From an uncultured Leptolinea sp. (GTDB taxonomy: Bacteria > Chloroflexota > Anaerolineae > Anaerolineales > Anaerolineaceae), in contig CAIKMQ010000023.1 of NCBI GenBank assembly GCA_903828565.1, forward strand, positions 62,001 to 126,000: 64,000 nucleotides of DNA, read 5' to 3'. Each line of letters opens with the position of its first letter. Position 1 is the stretch's first letter. The notes below the pieces were generated by a model. That model saw nothing but the letters and a program-made list of their open reading frames with translations, was not told the DNA's origin and did no database searches. Shown here one piece after another: positions 55,003 through 63,682 of this stretch. The position numbers and the translations under genes are program-made.

Positions 55003-56288
55003 CACGATCGATTCCATTCTTCCAGTATCTGTTTTGCCCGTTCAATATTAATCTTCTTTTCTCGCACCATGGCTTCAGCCAGGCGGTGCGCCAGTTCGCC
55101 CTCAGCGCCGGCAGACATAGCCACCTGGCGGGCGTGCAAGTTCATGTGGCCCCGCTGAATACCCTCCGTTGCCAGGGCACGCAAGGCTGCCAGGTTTTGA
55201 GCCAGCCCGACTGACACCAGTATCTCAGCCAAGTCACGGCTGGATCTCACATTCATCAGGCGCAAGGCAGCCTGAGCGCCGGGATGTACCCGTGTGGCAC
55301 CGCCAACAATACCAATCGCCATTGGCATTTCCAACTCACCCACCAAATTGCCAGTTTCATCACTGCTCCAGCTTGAAAGGCTGGTGTAGCGGCTATCACG
55401 GGTAGCGGCGTATGCGTGTGCGCCGGCTTCGATCGCCCGCCAGTCATTGGCAGTAGCCATCACCACTGCATCAATACCATTCATGATGCCCTTATTGCTG
55501 GTGGCAGCCCGGTAAGGGTCCACCGCAGCAAAGGCATAGGCAGCGATGATGCCATCCCGCACTTCCTCACCGGAGAAATCCTCAAAAGCAAGGTCCTGTG
55601 GGCGGATGCGGCAGACGGCTTTTGCCAGACGCCTGTCGGCAAGATTGGAAAGGATCCGCAGGTGGACTTTTCCGCCGGTGATGGCTTCCACGCGCGGAGC
55701 CATGCGTTCCACAATGGTATTGATGGCGTTCGCACCCATCGCGTCCCGTACATCTACCAGAAAATGAACCACCAGGAAGGGGCCGACCGGCGAGTCTTGA
55801 AACTCGCGCACCTGTATCTCACGCGGGCCCCCACCCAACCGCACCAGCACCGGGTCGATCGTCGCGGCTTCAGTCAGCAGCTCCTGGCTTCTGGCGCGGA
55901 TGGCGCGTGCTGCTTCCGCCATATCCGGCACGTGAAGGACTTGCATCTGGCCAATCATCACCGGGTCGCTGGTTGTGGCCGTAAAACCGCCATTCGCGGC
56001 GACTAGTTTAGCCATGAAGGATGCGCCAGCCACAATGGACGGCTCTTCCACCACCATCGGCACCAGCACTTCCCGACCGTTGATCACGAAATTACGGGCA
56101 ATGCCAAGCGGCAGGCTGTACAGGCCGACAACATTCTCGATCATGCCTTCTGCCTGTGTCCGTGTCAGCCCGGGGATACCGCACAGGTCATCCAGGGTTT
56201 CATCATCCAACCCGGACCACTTCTGCAGCATTTCACGGCGTTCTTCCATGCTGAGTTCATAAAATTTAGGGTTTGTTCCTTTTACCAT
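55002..56288 (-). CDS. mvaA: Hydroxymethylglutaryl-CoA reductase, class II
   Basis: 428 aa from the ATG at 56288 (GGAGAAG six bases before), the usual class II length; a longer start at 56321 lacks a ribosome site. Catalytic residues are present: Glu in [16 protein letters not shown], Lys in [12 protein letters not shown], Asp in the same motif, and His in [28 protein letters not shown] lies in the cofactor-binding region. It reduces HMG-CoA (or oxidises mevalonate) with NAD(P)H in the cytoplasm; since it heads an operon with HMG-CoA synthase, the biosynthetic direction is likely. Overlap with the synthase gene is one base. Divergent from the GAF kinase gene with a 129-bp gap. Confidence 0.93.
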   Translation of the reverse strand: MVKGTNPKFYELSMEERREMLQKWSGLDDETLDDLCGIPGLTRTQAEGMIENVVGLYSLPLGIARNFVINGREVLVPMVVEEPSIVAGASFMAKLVAANGGFTATTSDPVMIGQMQVLHVPDMAEAARAIRARSQELLTEAATIDPVLVRLGGGPREIQVREFQDSPVGPFLVVHFLVDVRDAMGANAINTIVERMAPRVEAITGGKVHLRILSNLADRRLAKAVCRIRPQDLAFEDFSGEEVRDGIIAAYAFAAVDPYRAATSNKGIMNGIDAVVMATANDWRAIEAGAHAYAATRDSRYTSLSSWSSDETGNLVGELEMPMAIGIVGGATRVHPGAQAALRLMNVRSSRDLAEILVSVGLAQNLAALRALATEGIQRGHMNLHARQVAMSAGAEGELAHRLAEAMVREKKINIERAKQILEEWNRS

Positions 56289-56417
56289 GTACTCTTCTCC
56301 ATGCAGTCTTACTATAATCACGTGGATATATCAAAAGCTATCAAATTCCAACCGGATGCTTGCGCAAAATCCATGACACCCGCGGTTGCTGTTTTTCGGG
56401 TAAAATTAAGTTTCAAT

Positions 56418-58094
56418 ATGAACCCCCTCACTCATCACCAACTGGAAAACCGACTGGCAGCCCTGCATGATGCCAGCCTGGAACTGGTCAAAGAGATCTC
56501 ACTGGATTCTCTGCTGGAGCGCATTGCGCGGCTGGCATGCAACCAGGTGAATGCCTCTTACGCCGCGGTTGGTGTGGTGGATGAAAATGACCGCGTGGTG
56601 AAATTCCTACAGGTGCAGAATACCCCCGAACCGGTACCGGAAGAAGGCGGGCTGCCGCGCCGCCTGGAATGGCTTAGCGAACTGACGATTGCTCCGGAAC
56701 CGGTACGCATCTCCATCCACTCGACCCGCGAGGAAACCGGCCTGCTGGCATCGTTACCCGGCACCACATCCTTACTCGGCCTGGCCATGCGATCCGGTGA
56801 GCGCGTTCTCGGGCAGATCTACCTGATCGACAAGCTGGAAGAAACCGAATTTACTGAATCGGATCAGAAGGTTATCGAAACCCTGGCAGCTTATGCCTCG
56901 GTGGCCATCTTCAATGCCCGCCTGTATCAGGAGATCAACGAACGCGACACCGCGCTAACCCGCCGCAATGCAGACCTGGCGCTGCTGAATGACCTGGCAT
57001 CCACACTGGCTTCTTCATTGGATATCAACGAGATCCTTGAAAAGGCATTGAACCATGTCATGGCCAGCCAGCGAATTAATGTGGGCGAGGTCTTTGTTGT
57101 TGATGATACCGGTAAATCCCTGGTGTTGATGCATTCCATGGGCTACCCAGACGGCAGCCTTTGGATCAAAGATAAATTTGCTTTCGGTGAAGGCCCCATT
57201 GGTATCACGGCGGAGCTTGGCCTGCCACAGGTCAACGAACTGCGGGGAAAGCCAGAAACTTTTCTTAAACCCGCAGTGCAATCCACCTGTCTAAATCAGG
57301 TCGCCTGCTTCCCGATCGCCAGCCGCAGCGGATTAGCCGGTGTTCTTTCCATTGCCACCTGCCAGGATAAATTCCTGGATGAGCAGGAAGCGCAGCTATA
57401 CACAGCCATCGGTGCCTGGGTTGGCACTGCCATAGATAACGTGCGCTTATTCTCGCAGGGCAGAAGGTTGGCCATTCTCGAAGAACGCGAACGCATCGGT
57501 ATGGACCTGCATGATGGGGTCATCCAGTCCATCTATGCTGTCGGGCTGACACTTGAACATGCCAGGCTGCTGCTGCCGGATGATCCCACCCAATCGCGCG
57601 CGCGGATAGACCACGCGATCGATGACCTCAACCATACCATCCGCGACATACGCGCCTATATCCTCGACCTGCGTCCGCGGCAATTGAATGAAGAGAACCT
57701 GATGCACGGCATGGGCCGCCTGATTGCTGAGTTCAAAGCGAATGCCCGTGTTGAGATCACTCTCGAAGGGCCGGATGCCGGGTACCCCAAACTACCGCAG
57801 GTACAGGCGCTGGCTCTCTTTCACATCTGCCAGGAAGCGCTGGCAAACATTGCCAAGCATGCCCACGCCAGTGAGGTCAAGGTAACCCTGTGGAATTCAC
57901 CGGATAGGATCCTGCTGGAAGTGCGGGATGACGGCCGCGGTTTTGACCAGCAAAAAACCCGCATGACCCTGGGCCACGGGTTGGCCAACATCTACACCCG
58001 CGCGCGGAATGCCGGCGGGGATGTTGAGATCACCTCGGAACCCGGGGATGGTACTACCATCCTGGCATGGGTGCCGTTCAAGGATGCAGCCTGA
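56418..58094 (+). CDS. Soluble GAF-GAF sensor histidine kinase (NarL-partner type)
   Basis: 558 aa from the ATG at 56418; an earlier ATG at 56301 would overlap the HMGR promoter and adds no domain. Two GAF domains lie at about 20-165 and 185-345 (VNASYAAVGVVDENDRVV, NVGEVFVVDDTGKSLVLMH). They are followed by a HisKA_3 dimerisation domain with ERERIGMDLHDGVIQSIYAVG, where His365 is the phospho-acceptor, and a HATPase_c domain (ALANIAKHAHASEVKV, DDGRGFD, GHGLANIYTRARNAGG). No membrane helix, so it detects cytoplasmic signals such as redox state or small ligands. The cognate LuxR-type regulator is not in the window. A weak TAAAAT box lies 11 bases before the start and no ribosome site is seen. 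First gene of a four-gene plus-strand unit. Confidence 0.88.
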   Translation: MNPLTHHQLENRLAALHDASLELVKEISLDSLLERIARLACNQVNASYAAVGVVDENDRVVKFLQVQNTPEPVPEEGGLPRRLEWLSELTIAPEPVRISIHSTREETGLLASLPGTTSLLGLAMRSGERVLGQIYLIDKLEETEFTESDQKVIETLAAYASVAIFNARLYQEINERDTALTRRNADLALLNDLASTLASSLDINEILEKALNHVMASQRINVGEVFVVDDTGKSLVLMHSMGYPDGSLWIKDKFAFGEGPIGITAELGLPQVNELRGKPETFLKPAVQSTCLNQVACFPIASRSGLAGVLSIATCQDKFLDEQEAQLYTAIGAWVGTAIDNVRLFSQGRRLAILEERERIGMDLHDGVIQSIYAVGLTLEHARLLLPDDPTQSRARIDHAIDDLNHTIRDIRAYILDLRPRQLNEENLMHGMGRLIAEFKANARVEITLEGPDAGYPKLPQVQALALFHICQEALANIAKHAHASEVKVTLWNSPDRILLEVRDDGRGFDQQKTRMTLGHGLANIYTRARNAGGDVEITSEPGDGTTILAWVPFKDAA

Positions 58095-58807
58095 TGCAAT
58101 CGGATCCCATCACCGGTGGTGAACGCTCGCAATATGTACAGCGGGAATTTTCGGCGATCGCCCGGCGGTATGAACTGATGAACCAACTCATGACCTTCGG
58201 CCAGGTGAATCGCCTGCGCCGTGCTGCCATCCACCGGCTGCACATTAAACCCGGTGCTGTTATTTTGGATCACGGCGCTGGCAGCGGACAGATCTCGCGC
58301 CTTCTGATCAAAGAACACCCGAAGACCCGGGTGATTGCCTCGGATTTCAATGCAGAGATGATTCTTTCGGATGGTTTGCGCGGGAATCTACCCTTCACAC
58401 TATCCGATGCCCGTTTCCTCCCCTTCGAGGATACCTGTTTCGACGGCTATATCTGCGGATACCTGCTGCGCAATATCAGCGATTATCCGGTGGCACTGAA
58501 AGAAGTACTGCGGGTGTTGAAACCGGGTGGATATTTTGTCTCCCTCGATACCACTCCACCTGCCGCCAACCTGCTGCGTCCATTCATCTGGTTGTACATG
58601 CGCATCATGATCCCACTGATGGGTGCGCTGATCACAGGGCGGTGGCGTGCATACAGCTACCTCATCCGTTCCAGCGAAAAGTTTTCCACAGCGGTGGAAC
58701 TGCAACAGGCTCTGGATAATGCCGGGCTGGTGGAAACCGGTTTTGAGAAACGATTATTCGGTACCCTGGCCATTCACTGGGGCCGTAAACCCAACCTTAC
58801 GGAGTGA
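58094..58807 (+). CDS. UbiE/MenG-like class I methyltransferase
   Basis: 237 aa. The start ATG overlaps the kinase stop (TGATG at 58092-58096). Motif I AVILDHGAGSGQISRLLI, Asp of motif II (VIASDFNAEMIL), LPFEDTCFDGYICGYLLRNISDY and LRVLKPGGYFVSLDTTPP follow the UbiE/COQ5 pattern closely, including the N-terminal FSAIARRYELMNQLMTFG. The LRNI stretch replaces the FGIRNV seen in standard MenG/UbiE. It probably methylates a quinone precursor or another lipid-like acceptor using SAM. No menaquinone genes are adjacent. Confidence 0.82.
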   Translation: MQSDPITGGERSQYVQREFSAIARRYELMNQLMTFGQVNRLRRAAIHRLHIKPGAVILDHGAGSGQISRLLIKEHPKTRVIASDFNAEMILSDGLRGNLPFTLSDARFLPFEDTCFDGYICGYLLRNISDYPVALKEVLRVLKPGGYFVSLDTTPPAANLLRPFIWLYMRIMIPLMGALITGRWRAYSYLIRSSEKFSTAVELQQALDNAGLVETGFEKRLFGTLAIHWGRKPNLTE

Positions 58808-58812
58808 ACCAA

Positions 58813-59295
58813 ATGCCCGCCAACACACTCAGCCCCAGCGCTCAAAAAGTAGCAAACGCGCTGCAAGAGCTAGGTATTCTCTGCCAGATAGTTGAACTAC
58901 CTCAATCCACTCGCACAGCTCCAGATGCCGCTGCTGCGGTTGGTTGCTCAGTCGGCCAGATCGTCAAGTCGCTTATCTTTCGCGGATGCAGCAGCCGGCA
59001 GGCGTACCTGTTCCTGGTGAGCGGCAGTAACCGGCTTGACGAAACAATGATGGCTGCTTTACTTGGCGAAAAGATCGAGCGGGCAGATCCGGCTTTCGTC
59101 CGCGAACAGACCGGCTTCGCGATCGGCGGTGTCGCGCCGCTGGGTTTTCCATCACCACTAAAAACTTTGATGGATATTGACCTATTTCAATACAAGGATG
59201 TCTGGGCGGCAGCCGGAACGCCGAATGCCGTTTTCCGGATCGAGCCGCAGCATTTGCTGGATGCCTGCCATGCCATCCGCGTAAAGGTATGTTGA
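58813..59295 (+). CDS. YbaK/EbsC-type aminoacyl-tRNA deacylase
   Basis: 160 aa from the ATG at 58813 (GGAG eight bases before); a GTG nine bases upstream is possible. IVELPQSTRTAPDAAAAVGCSVGQIVKSLIF contains the conserved Lys of the family, followed by FAIGGVAPLGFPSPLKTLMD, the GGVxPxG loop of the active site. Stand-alone YbaK/ProX-like proteins hydrolyse mischarged tRNAs such as Cys-tRNAPro or Ala-tRNAPro in the cytoplasm. The exact substrate is not clear. It overlaps no neighbour but is tightly packed, five bases after the UbiE-like stop and three before the next methyltransferase. Confidence 0.87.
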   Translation: MPANTLSPSAQKVANALQELGILCQIVELPQSTRTAPDAAAAVGCSVGQIVKSLIFRGCSSRQAYLFLVSGSNRLDETMMAALLGEKIERADPAFVREQTGFAIGGVAPLGFPSPLKTLMDIDLFQYKDVWAAAGTPNAVFRIEPQHLLDACHAIRVKVC

Positions 59296-59298
59296 GCT

Positions 59299-60048
59299 AT
59301 GACAAAACTAGAAACAACTCCCCGTGATCTGGAAAAGGCCGCTCTGCGCGGTGAGCCATCCTATGTCTGGCGAGCCGGGCAAGAACGCCGGCTGCAAATG
59401 ATCCTGGATGCTGCCGGTGACCGCATCCACGGCAGTGTGCTGGAAGATGGCTGCGGCGTCGGGATGTATATGCAGCATCTGAGCTCCCGTAGCGGTAAGC
59501 TGGTAGGGTTGGACTTTGACCGGGAACGGACGCGTGATACCCGCGCCCTGGGACTGGACGTAGTGAATGCCGCGGGTGAACATCTGCCCTTTCTCTCTGA
59601 GGCTTTTGACCTCATCTTCAGCAATGAGGTGATCGAACACGTAGCGGATGACCGGCAGGCGATTGCTGAGATGGCACGCACCTTAAAGCCCGGTGGCCGC
59701 CTGGTCCTTTTCTGCCCCAATGCCGGCTATCCGGTGGAAACCCATGGCGTTTACTGGAAAGGCAACTATCATTTCGGCAATATCCCGCTGATAAACTACC
59801 TGCCAACCCGGCTGCGTAACCGGCTGGCACCGCATGTCCGGGTTTACAGCCGTCGCAGCTTGCAGCAGCTCTTTCTAAACTTGCCAGTGCGCATCATCCA
59901 CCGCGGCATCATCTTTGGCGGCTACGATAATATCATCGCGCGGCTGGGATACCCCGGCAAGGTGCTACGCTCATTGCTGCAGTTACTCGAGCGCACACCC
60001 CTGCGCTGGTTTGGCTTGAGCCATTTCTGGGTAATTGAAAAAATATGA
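59299..60048 (+). CDS. Class I SAM-dependent methyltransferase (Methyltransf_11 type)
   Basis: 249 aa. VLEDGCGVGMYMQHLS is motif I and LVGLDFDRERTRDTRALG motif II with the ribose-binding Asp. LPFLSEAFDLIFSNEVIEHVADD and MARTLKPGGRLVLFCPNAG complete the fold. The C-terminal 100 residues are basic and aromatic (YHFGNIPLINYLPTRLRNRL), a feature of methyltransferases acting on glycolipids, glycans or quinones. The acceptor is unknown. Last gene of the kinase operon, followed by a strong hairpin terminator. Confidence 0.85.
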   Translation: MTKLETTPRDLEKAALRGEPSYVWRAGQERRLQMILDAAGDRIHGSVLEDGCGVGMYMQHLSSRSGKLVGLDFDRERTRDTRALGLDVVNAAGEHLPFLSEAFDLIFSNEVIEHVADDRQAIAEMARTLKPGGRLVLFCPNAGYPVETHGVYWKGNYHFGNIPLINYLPTRLRNRLAPHVRVYSRRSLQQLFLNLPVRIIHRGIIFGGYDNIIARLGYPGKVLRSLLQLLERTPLRWFGLSHFWVIEKI

Positions 60049-60050
60049 AC

Positions 60051-60086
60051 AGAAGATCCCCGATGAGAACTCATCGGGGATCTTCT
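60051..60086. terminator. Bidirectional terminator between convergent operons
   Basis: Perfect 16-base stem AGAAGATCCCCGATGA / TCATCGGGGATCTTCT with a four-base loop. It ends the plus-strand kinase operon (stop at 60048) and the minus-strand pyruvate oxidoreductase gene (stop at 60107); on the minus side a TTTTTT run follows after eight bases. Confidence 0.85.
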
Positions 60087-60106
60087 AAAAGAGGAGAAAC
60101 GGAAGC

Positions 60107-63100
60107 TTATTCCGGTTTTGGTTCTTCCTTGCCGTAATTGATGGCAGCCATCTGGCGGTAGAGCTCAAGTCGGCGGCGGGTATCATCTGTTGCCTGCTTC
60201 ATCAACACTTCCGCACGGGCTTCATCGGTCTGCAGCAGCATGCGATAACGGGTCTCATTATACGCATATTCCTGGAAGGTCATGGTGGGTTCCTTGCTGT
60301 CGATAGTCAGCGGGTTTTTACCCTGTTCCACCAGGTCGGGGTTGTAGCGATAGAGCGGCCAGTAACCCGAAGCGACAGCGCCGCGTTGTTGTTCCAGGCC
60401 TTTGACCATATCGATACCGTGGGCAATGCAGTGGCTGTAAGCAATGATGATGGACGGGCCGTCATAAGCCTCTGCCTCGAGGAAAGCTTTGAGCGTGTGC
60501 TGGTCGTTGGATCCCATGGCAACCTGTGCCACGTAGACACTGCCGTATGCCATGGCAATCAGGCCCAGATCCTTCTTGGCAAGACCTTTACCCTTGGCAG
60601 CGAACTTGGCGACAGCCGCACGGGGTGTGGATTTAGATGCTTGTCCGCCTGTGTTGGAATATACTTCGGTATCCAGCACCAGAATGTTCACATTACGTCC
60701 AGAAGCCAAGACATGGTCCAGGCCACCGTAACCAATATCATAAGCCCAGCCATCACCGCCAATGATCCAGACGCTCTTCTTGACAAGGCTCTCTGCCAGA
60801 GAAAGCAGGTTGCGCGCCTTCGGGTCATCCATTTTGCGCAGTTTTTCGCTGAGAAGTTCGACGTTCTTGCGCTGTGTGAGGATGCCCACCTCATTGCTTT
60901 GATCCTGGGTCAGCAGGCTGTTCACCAGCTCAGGGTCCAACCCGGCCTGCAAAGATTGCAGCAGTTCACGCGCCAATTCATTGTGCTTATCCACGGTCAA
61001 ACGCATACCCAGGCCAAATTCCGCGTTATCTTCAAAGAGGGAATTGGACCAGCTGGGGCCGCGTCCATCGCGGTTATGCGACCACGGAGTGGTTGGCAGG
61101 TTCCCGCCGTAGATGGAAGAGCAGCCGGTGGCATTGGCCACTATGGTGCGTTCGCCAAACAACTGGGTGACCAGTTTGATGTAGGGTGTCTCGCCGCAGC
61201 CGGCGCAAGCACCAGAGAACTCGAACAGAGGTTGCAACAGCTGGCTGTTCTTGATGGTACCGGGATTGAAGAGGGTGCGGTCCACTTCCGGCAGATCGAG
61301 GAAGAAATCCCAGTTCTTGCTTTCGGGCTGGCGTAATGGCAACTGCTCCGCCATATTAAGAGCCTTACGTCCGGGGGTTACTTTATCGCGAGCCGGGCAG
61401 GCATCCACGCAGAGGGTACAGCCGGTGCAATCTTCCGGTGCCACCTGGATGGTGAATTTAGTGCCAGGCAGCTCCTTGAATTTTGCATCTATGGATTTGA
61501 AGGTTTCAGGAGCACCTTCCAGATGCTGGGGGTCGTACACCTTTTGACGGATGACAGCATGCGGGCAGACAATGACGCATTTGCCACACTGGATGCACAG
61601 ATCCGGTTCCCAGACAGGGATCTCAAGAGCCAGGTTGCGTTTTTCATATTGGGATGTGCCGGTTGGGAAGGTGCCATCTGCGGGCATGGCGGATACCGGC
61701 AGGTCTTCACCCTCGAAGACCACGATCTTCCCGAGAACATCACGAACAAAAGCCGGCGCGTTGGCGCTGACTGCCGCACGGCGATGCAGCGTTCCGACGG
61801 TCGCCGCGGGTACTTTCACCTGTTCCAGGTGAGCCAGAGTGTGGTCTACTGCCTCAAAGTTGCGCTGAACAACGGCATCACCGCGTTTACCATAAGTCTT
61901 CTTTATGGCTTTCTTGATCTCAGCGATCGCTTCATCCCTGGGTAGGATACCGGAAATGGCAAAGAAACAGGTTTGCATGATGGTGTTTACACGATTGCCC
62001 ATGCCTGTTGCTTCTGCGATTTTGTAGCCATCAATCACAAAGAACTTCAGCTTTTTCTGGATGATATCCAGCTGTACTTCCTGCGGGAGATGTTCCCAGA
62101 CTTCATCGGCATTATAAGCCGAGTTGAGCAGGAAAGTACCGCCAGGGGCGGCATATTTGAGCATATCGAAGCGCTCCAGGAAGGAGAACTGGTGGCATGC
62201 AACGAACTGCGCCTGGCTGATGAGGTAAGGAGCCTTGACCGGGGTAGGACCGAAACGCAGGTGTGAAATGGTCACAGTGCCGGCTTTCTTTGAGTCGTAC
62301 ACAAAGTAGCCCTGCGCGTAATTATCGGTCTCTTCCCCGATGATCTTGATGGAGTTCTTATTGGCTCCGACCGTGCCATCCGATCCCAGCCCGAAGAACA
62401 GGCAGCGGACCGTCTTCTCATCCTCAATGGAAAAACTCTTGTCATAATCCAGCGAGGTGTGGGTGACATCATCATTGATACCGACGGTGAAGTGATTTTT
62501 AGGGTCGGTTTTCTTTAATTCATCAAAGACTGCACGGGCCATGGCCGGAGTGAATTCTTTGGACGAAAGGCCGTAACGGCCGCCGATTAATACCGGCATG
62601 GCTTTGAAGGGTGCTTTACCTGCAGCTACCAGCTCATTCAACGCAGAAACAACATCAAGATACAGCGGTTCCCCTGCTGATCCGGGTTCCTTGGTGCGAT
62701 CCAGGATCGCGATGCTGCGGGTAGTAGCTGGTAAAGCGCCGACAAAATCGGCTGCTGAGAAGGGGCGGTATAAGCGGACATTCAACACGCCAACCTTTTC
62801 GCCGTGGCTGTTGAGATAACGGGCTGTTTCTGAAGCTGTCTCCGCGCCAGAGCACATGACCACAACCACGCGGTCCGCATCTGGAGCGCCGGAGTATTCA
62901 TAGATATGGTACTGCCGACCGGTGAGTTTGGCGAACTGATCCATGGAGCGCTGCACAATACCCGGCACCGCCAGGTAAAAGCGGTTCACCGTCTCACGAC
63001 CCTGGAAATAAACATCCGGGTTCTGAGCAGAGCCGCGCATTACAGGGTGATCTGGTGACAGGCCACGCTGGCGGTGTTCGATTACCAGCCGGTCGTCGAT

Positions 63101-63682
63101 TAAGGCGCGGATGGTTTCGTCATCCACCAGCTCGATCTTATTCACTTCTGCGGAGGTGCGGAAGCCGTCAAAGAAATGCATGAATGGCACACGGGATTGC
63201 AGAGTGGCTGAATGTGCAATCAGCGCCATGTCCGGGGCTTCTTGCACACTGGCCGAGGTGAGCATGGCGAAACCGGTGCTGCGGGCAGCCATCACATCGG
63301 AATGGTCACCGAAGATGGACAGCGCCTGTGCCGCCAGTGAACGGGCGGACACATGGAACACGGTGGAGGTCAGTTCGCCGGCGATCTTGAACATATTGGG
63401 GATCATCAGCAATAAACCCTGCGATGCCGTAAAGGTCGTGCTGAGCGCACCGGCCTGCAAAGCACCGTGGACAGCGCCGGCAGCGCCGCCTTCTGATTGC
63501 ATTTCCACCACCATGGGAACCGTGCCCCAGAGGTTGGGTTTGGCCGCCGCCGCCCAGGCATCGGAGAATTCTCCCATGCTGGATGAAGGCGTGATCGGGT
63601 AAATTGCGATTACCTCGCTCGACTTATACGCAACAGAGGCTACCGCCTCGTTGGCGTCTGTGGTGATCATTTGCTTTTTCAT
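60107..63682 (-). CDS. nifJ: Pyruvate:ferredoxin (flavodoxin) oxidoreductase, single-chain
   Basis: 1191 aa from the ATG at 63682 (GGAG seven bases before), normal for the fused enzyme. Domain order: pyrimidine-binding domain (AIYPITPSSSMGEFSDAW), transketolase C-like domain (MCSGAETASETARYL), the gamma domain (LFFGLGSDGTVGANKN), a 2x[4Fe-4S] ferredoxin domain (CIQCGKCVIVCP near 695 and CTGCTLCVDACP near 752), and the TPP domain with GDGWAYDIGYGGLDHVLASG and SNTGGQASKSTP. CAGCGETPYIKL supplies ligands of the proximal cluster. It oxidises pyruvate to acetyl-CoA and CO2, passing electrons to ferredoxin, in the cytoplasm of anaerobes. Acetyl-CoA could go to the ADP-forming ligase at the left edge and to the mevalonate genes beside it. 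Confidence 0.95.
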   Translation of the reverse strand: MKKQMITTDANEAVASVAYKSSEVIAIYPITPSSSMGEFSDAWAAAAKPNLWGTVPMVVEMQSEGGAAGAVHGALQAGALSTTFTASQGLLLMIPNMFKIAGELTSTVFHVSARSLAAQALSIFGDHSDVMAARSTGFAMLTSASVQEAPDMALIAHSATLQSRVPFMHFFDGFRTSAEVNKIELVDDETIRALIDDRLVIEHRQRGLSPDHPVMRGSAQNPDVYFQGRETVNRFYLAVPGIVQRSMDQFAKLTGRQYHIYEYSGAPDADRVVVVMCSGAETASETARYLNSHGEKVGVLNVRLYRPFSAADFVGALPATTRSIAILDRTKEPGSAGEPLYLDVVSALNELVAAGKAPFKAMPVLIGGRYGLSSKEFTPAMARAVFDELKKTDPKNHFTVGINDDVTHTSLDYDKSFSIEDEKTVRCLFFGLGSDGTVGANKNSIKIIGEETDNYAQGYFVYDSKKAGTVTISHLRFGPTPVKAPYLISQAQFVACHQFSFLERFDMLKYAAPGGTFLLNSAYNADEVWEHLPQEVQLDIIQKKLKFFVIDGYKIAEATGMGNRVNTIMQTCFFAISGILPRDEAIAEIKKAIKKTYGKRGDAVVQRNFEAVDHTLAHLEQVKVPAATVGTLHRRAAVSANAPAFVRDVLGKIVVFEGEDLPVSAMPADGTFPTGTSQYEKRNLALEIPVWEPDLCIQCGKCVIVCPHAVIRQKVYDPQHLEGAPETFKSIDAKFKELPGTKFTIQVAPEDCTGCTLCVDACPARDKVTPGRKALNMAEQLPLRQPESKNWDFFLDLPEVDRTLFNPGTIKNSQLLQPLFEFSGACAGCGETPYIKLVTQLFGERTIVANATGCSSIYGGNLPTTPWSHNRDGRGPSWSNSLFEDNAEFGLGMRLTVDKHNELARELLQSLQAGLDPELVNSLLTQDQSNEVGILTQRKNVELLSEKLRKMDDPKARNLLSLAESLVKKSVWIIGGDGWAYDIGYGGLDHVLASGRNVNILVLDTEVYSNTGGQASKSTPRAAVAKFAAKGKGLAKKDLGLIAMAYGSVYVAQVAMGSNDQHTLKAFLEAEAYDGPSIIIAYSHCIAHGIDMVKGLEQQRGAVASGYWPLYRYNPDLVEQGKNPLTIDSKEPTMTFQEYAYNETRYRMLLQTDEARAEVLMKQATDDTRRRLELYRQMAAINYGKEEPKPE

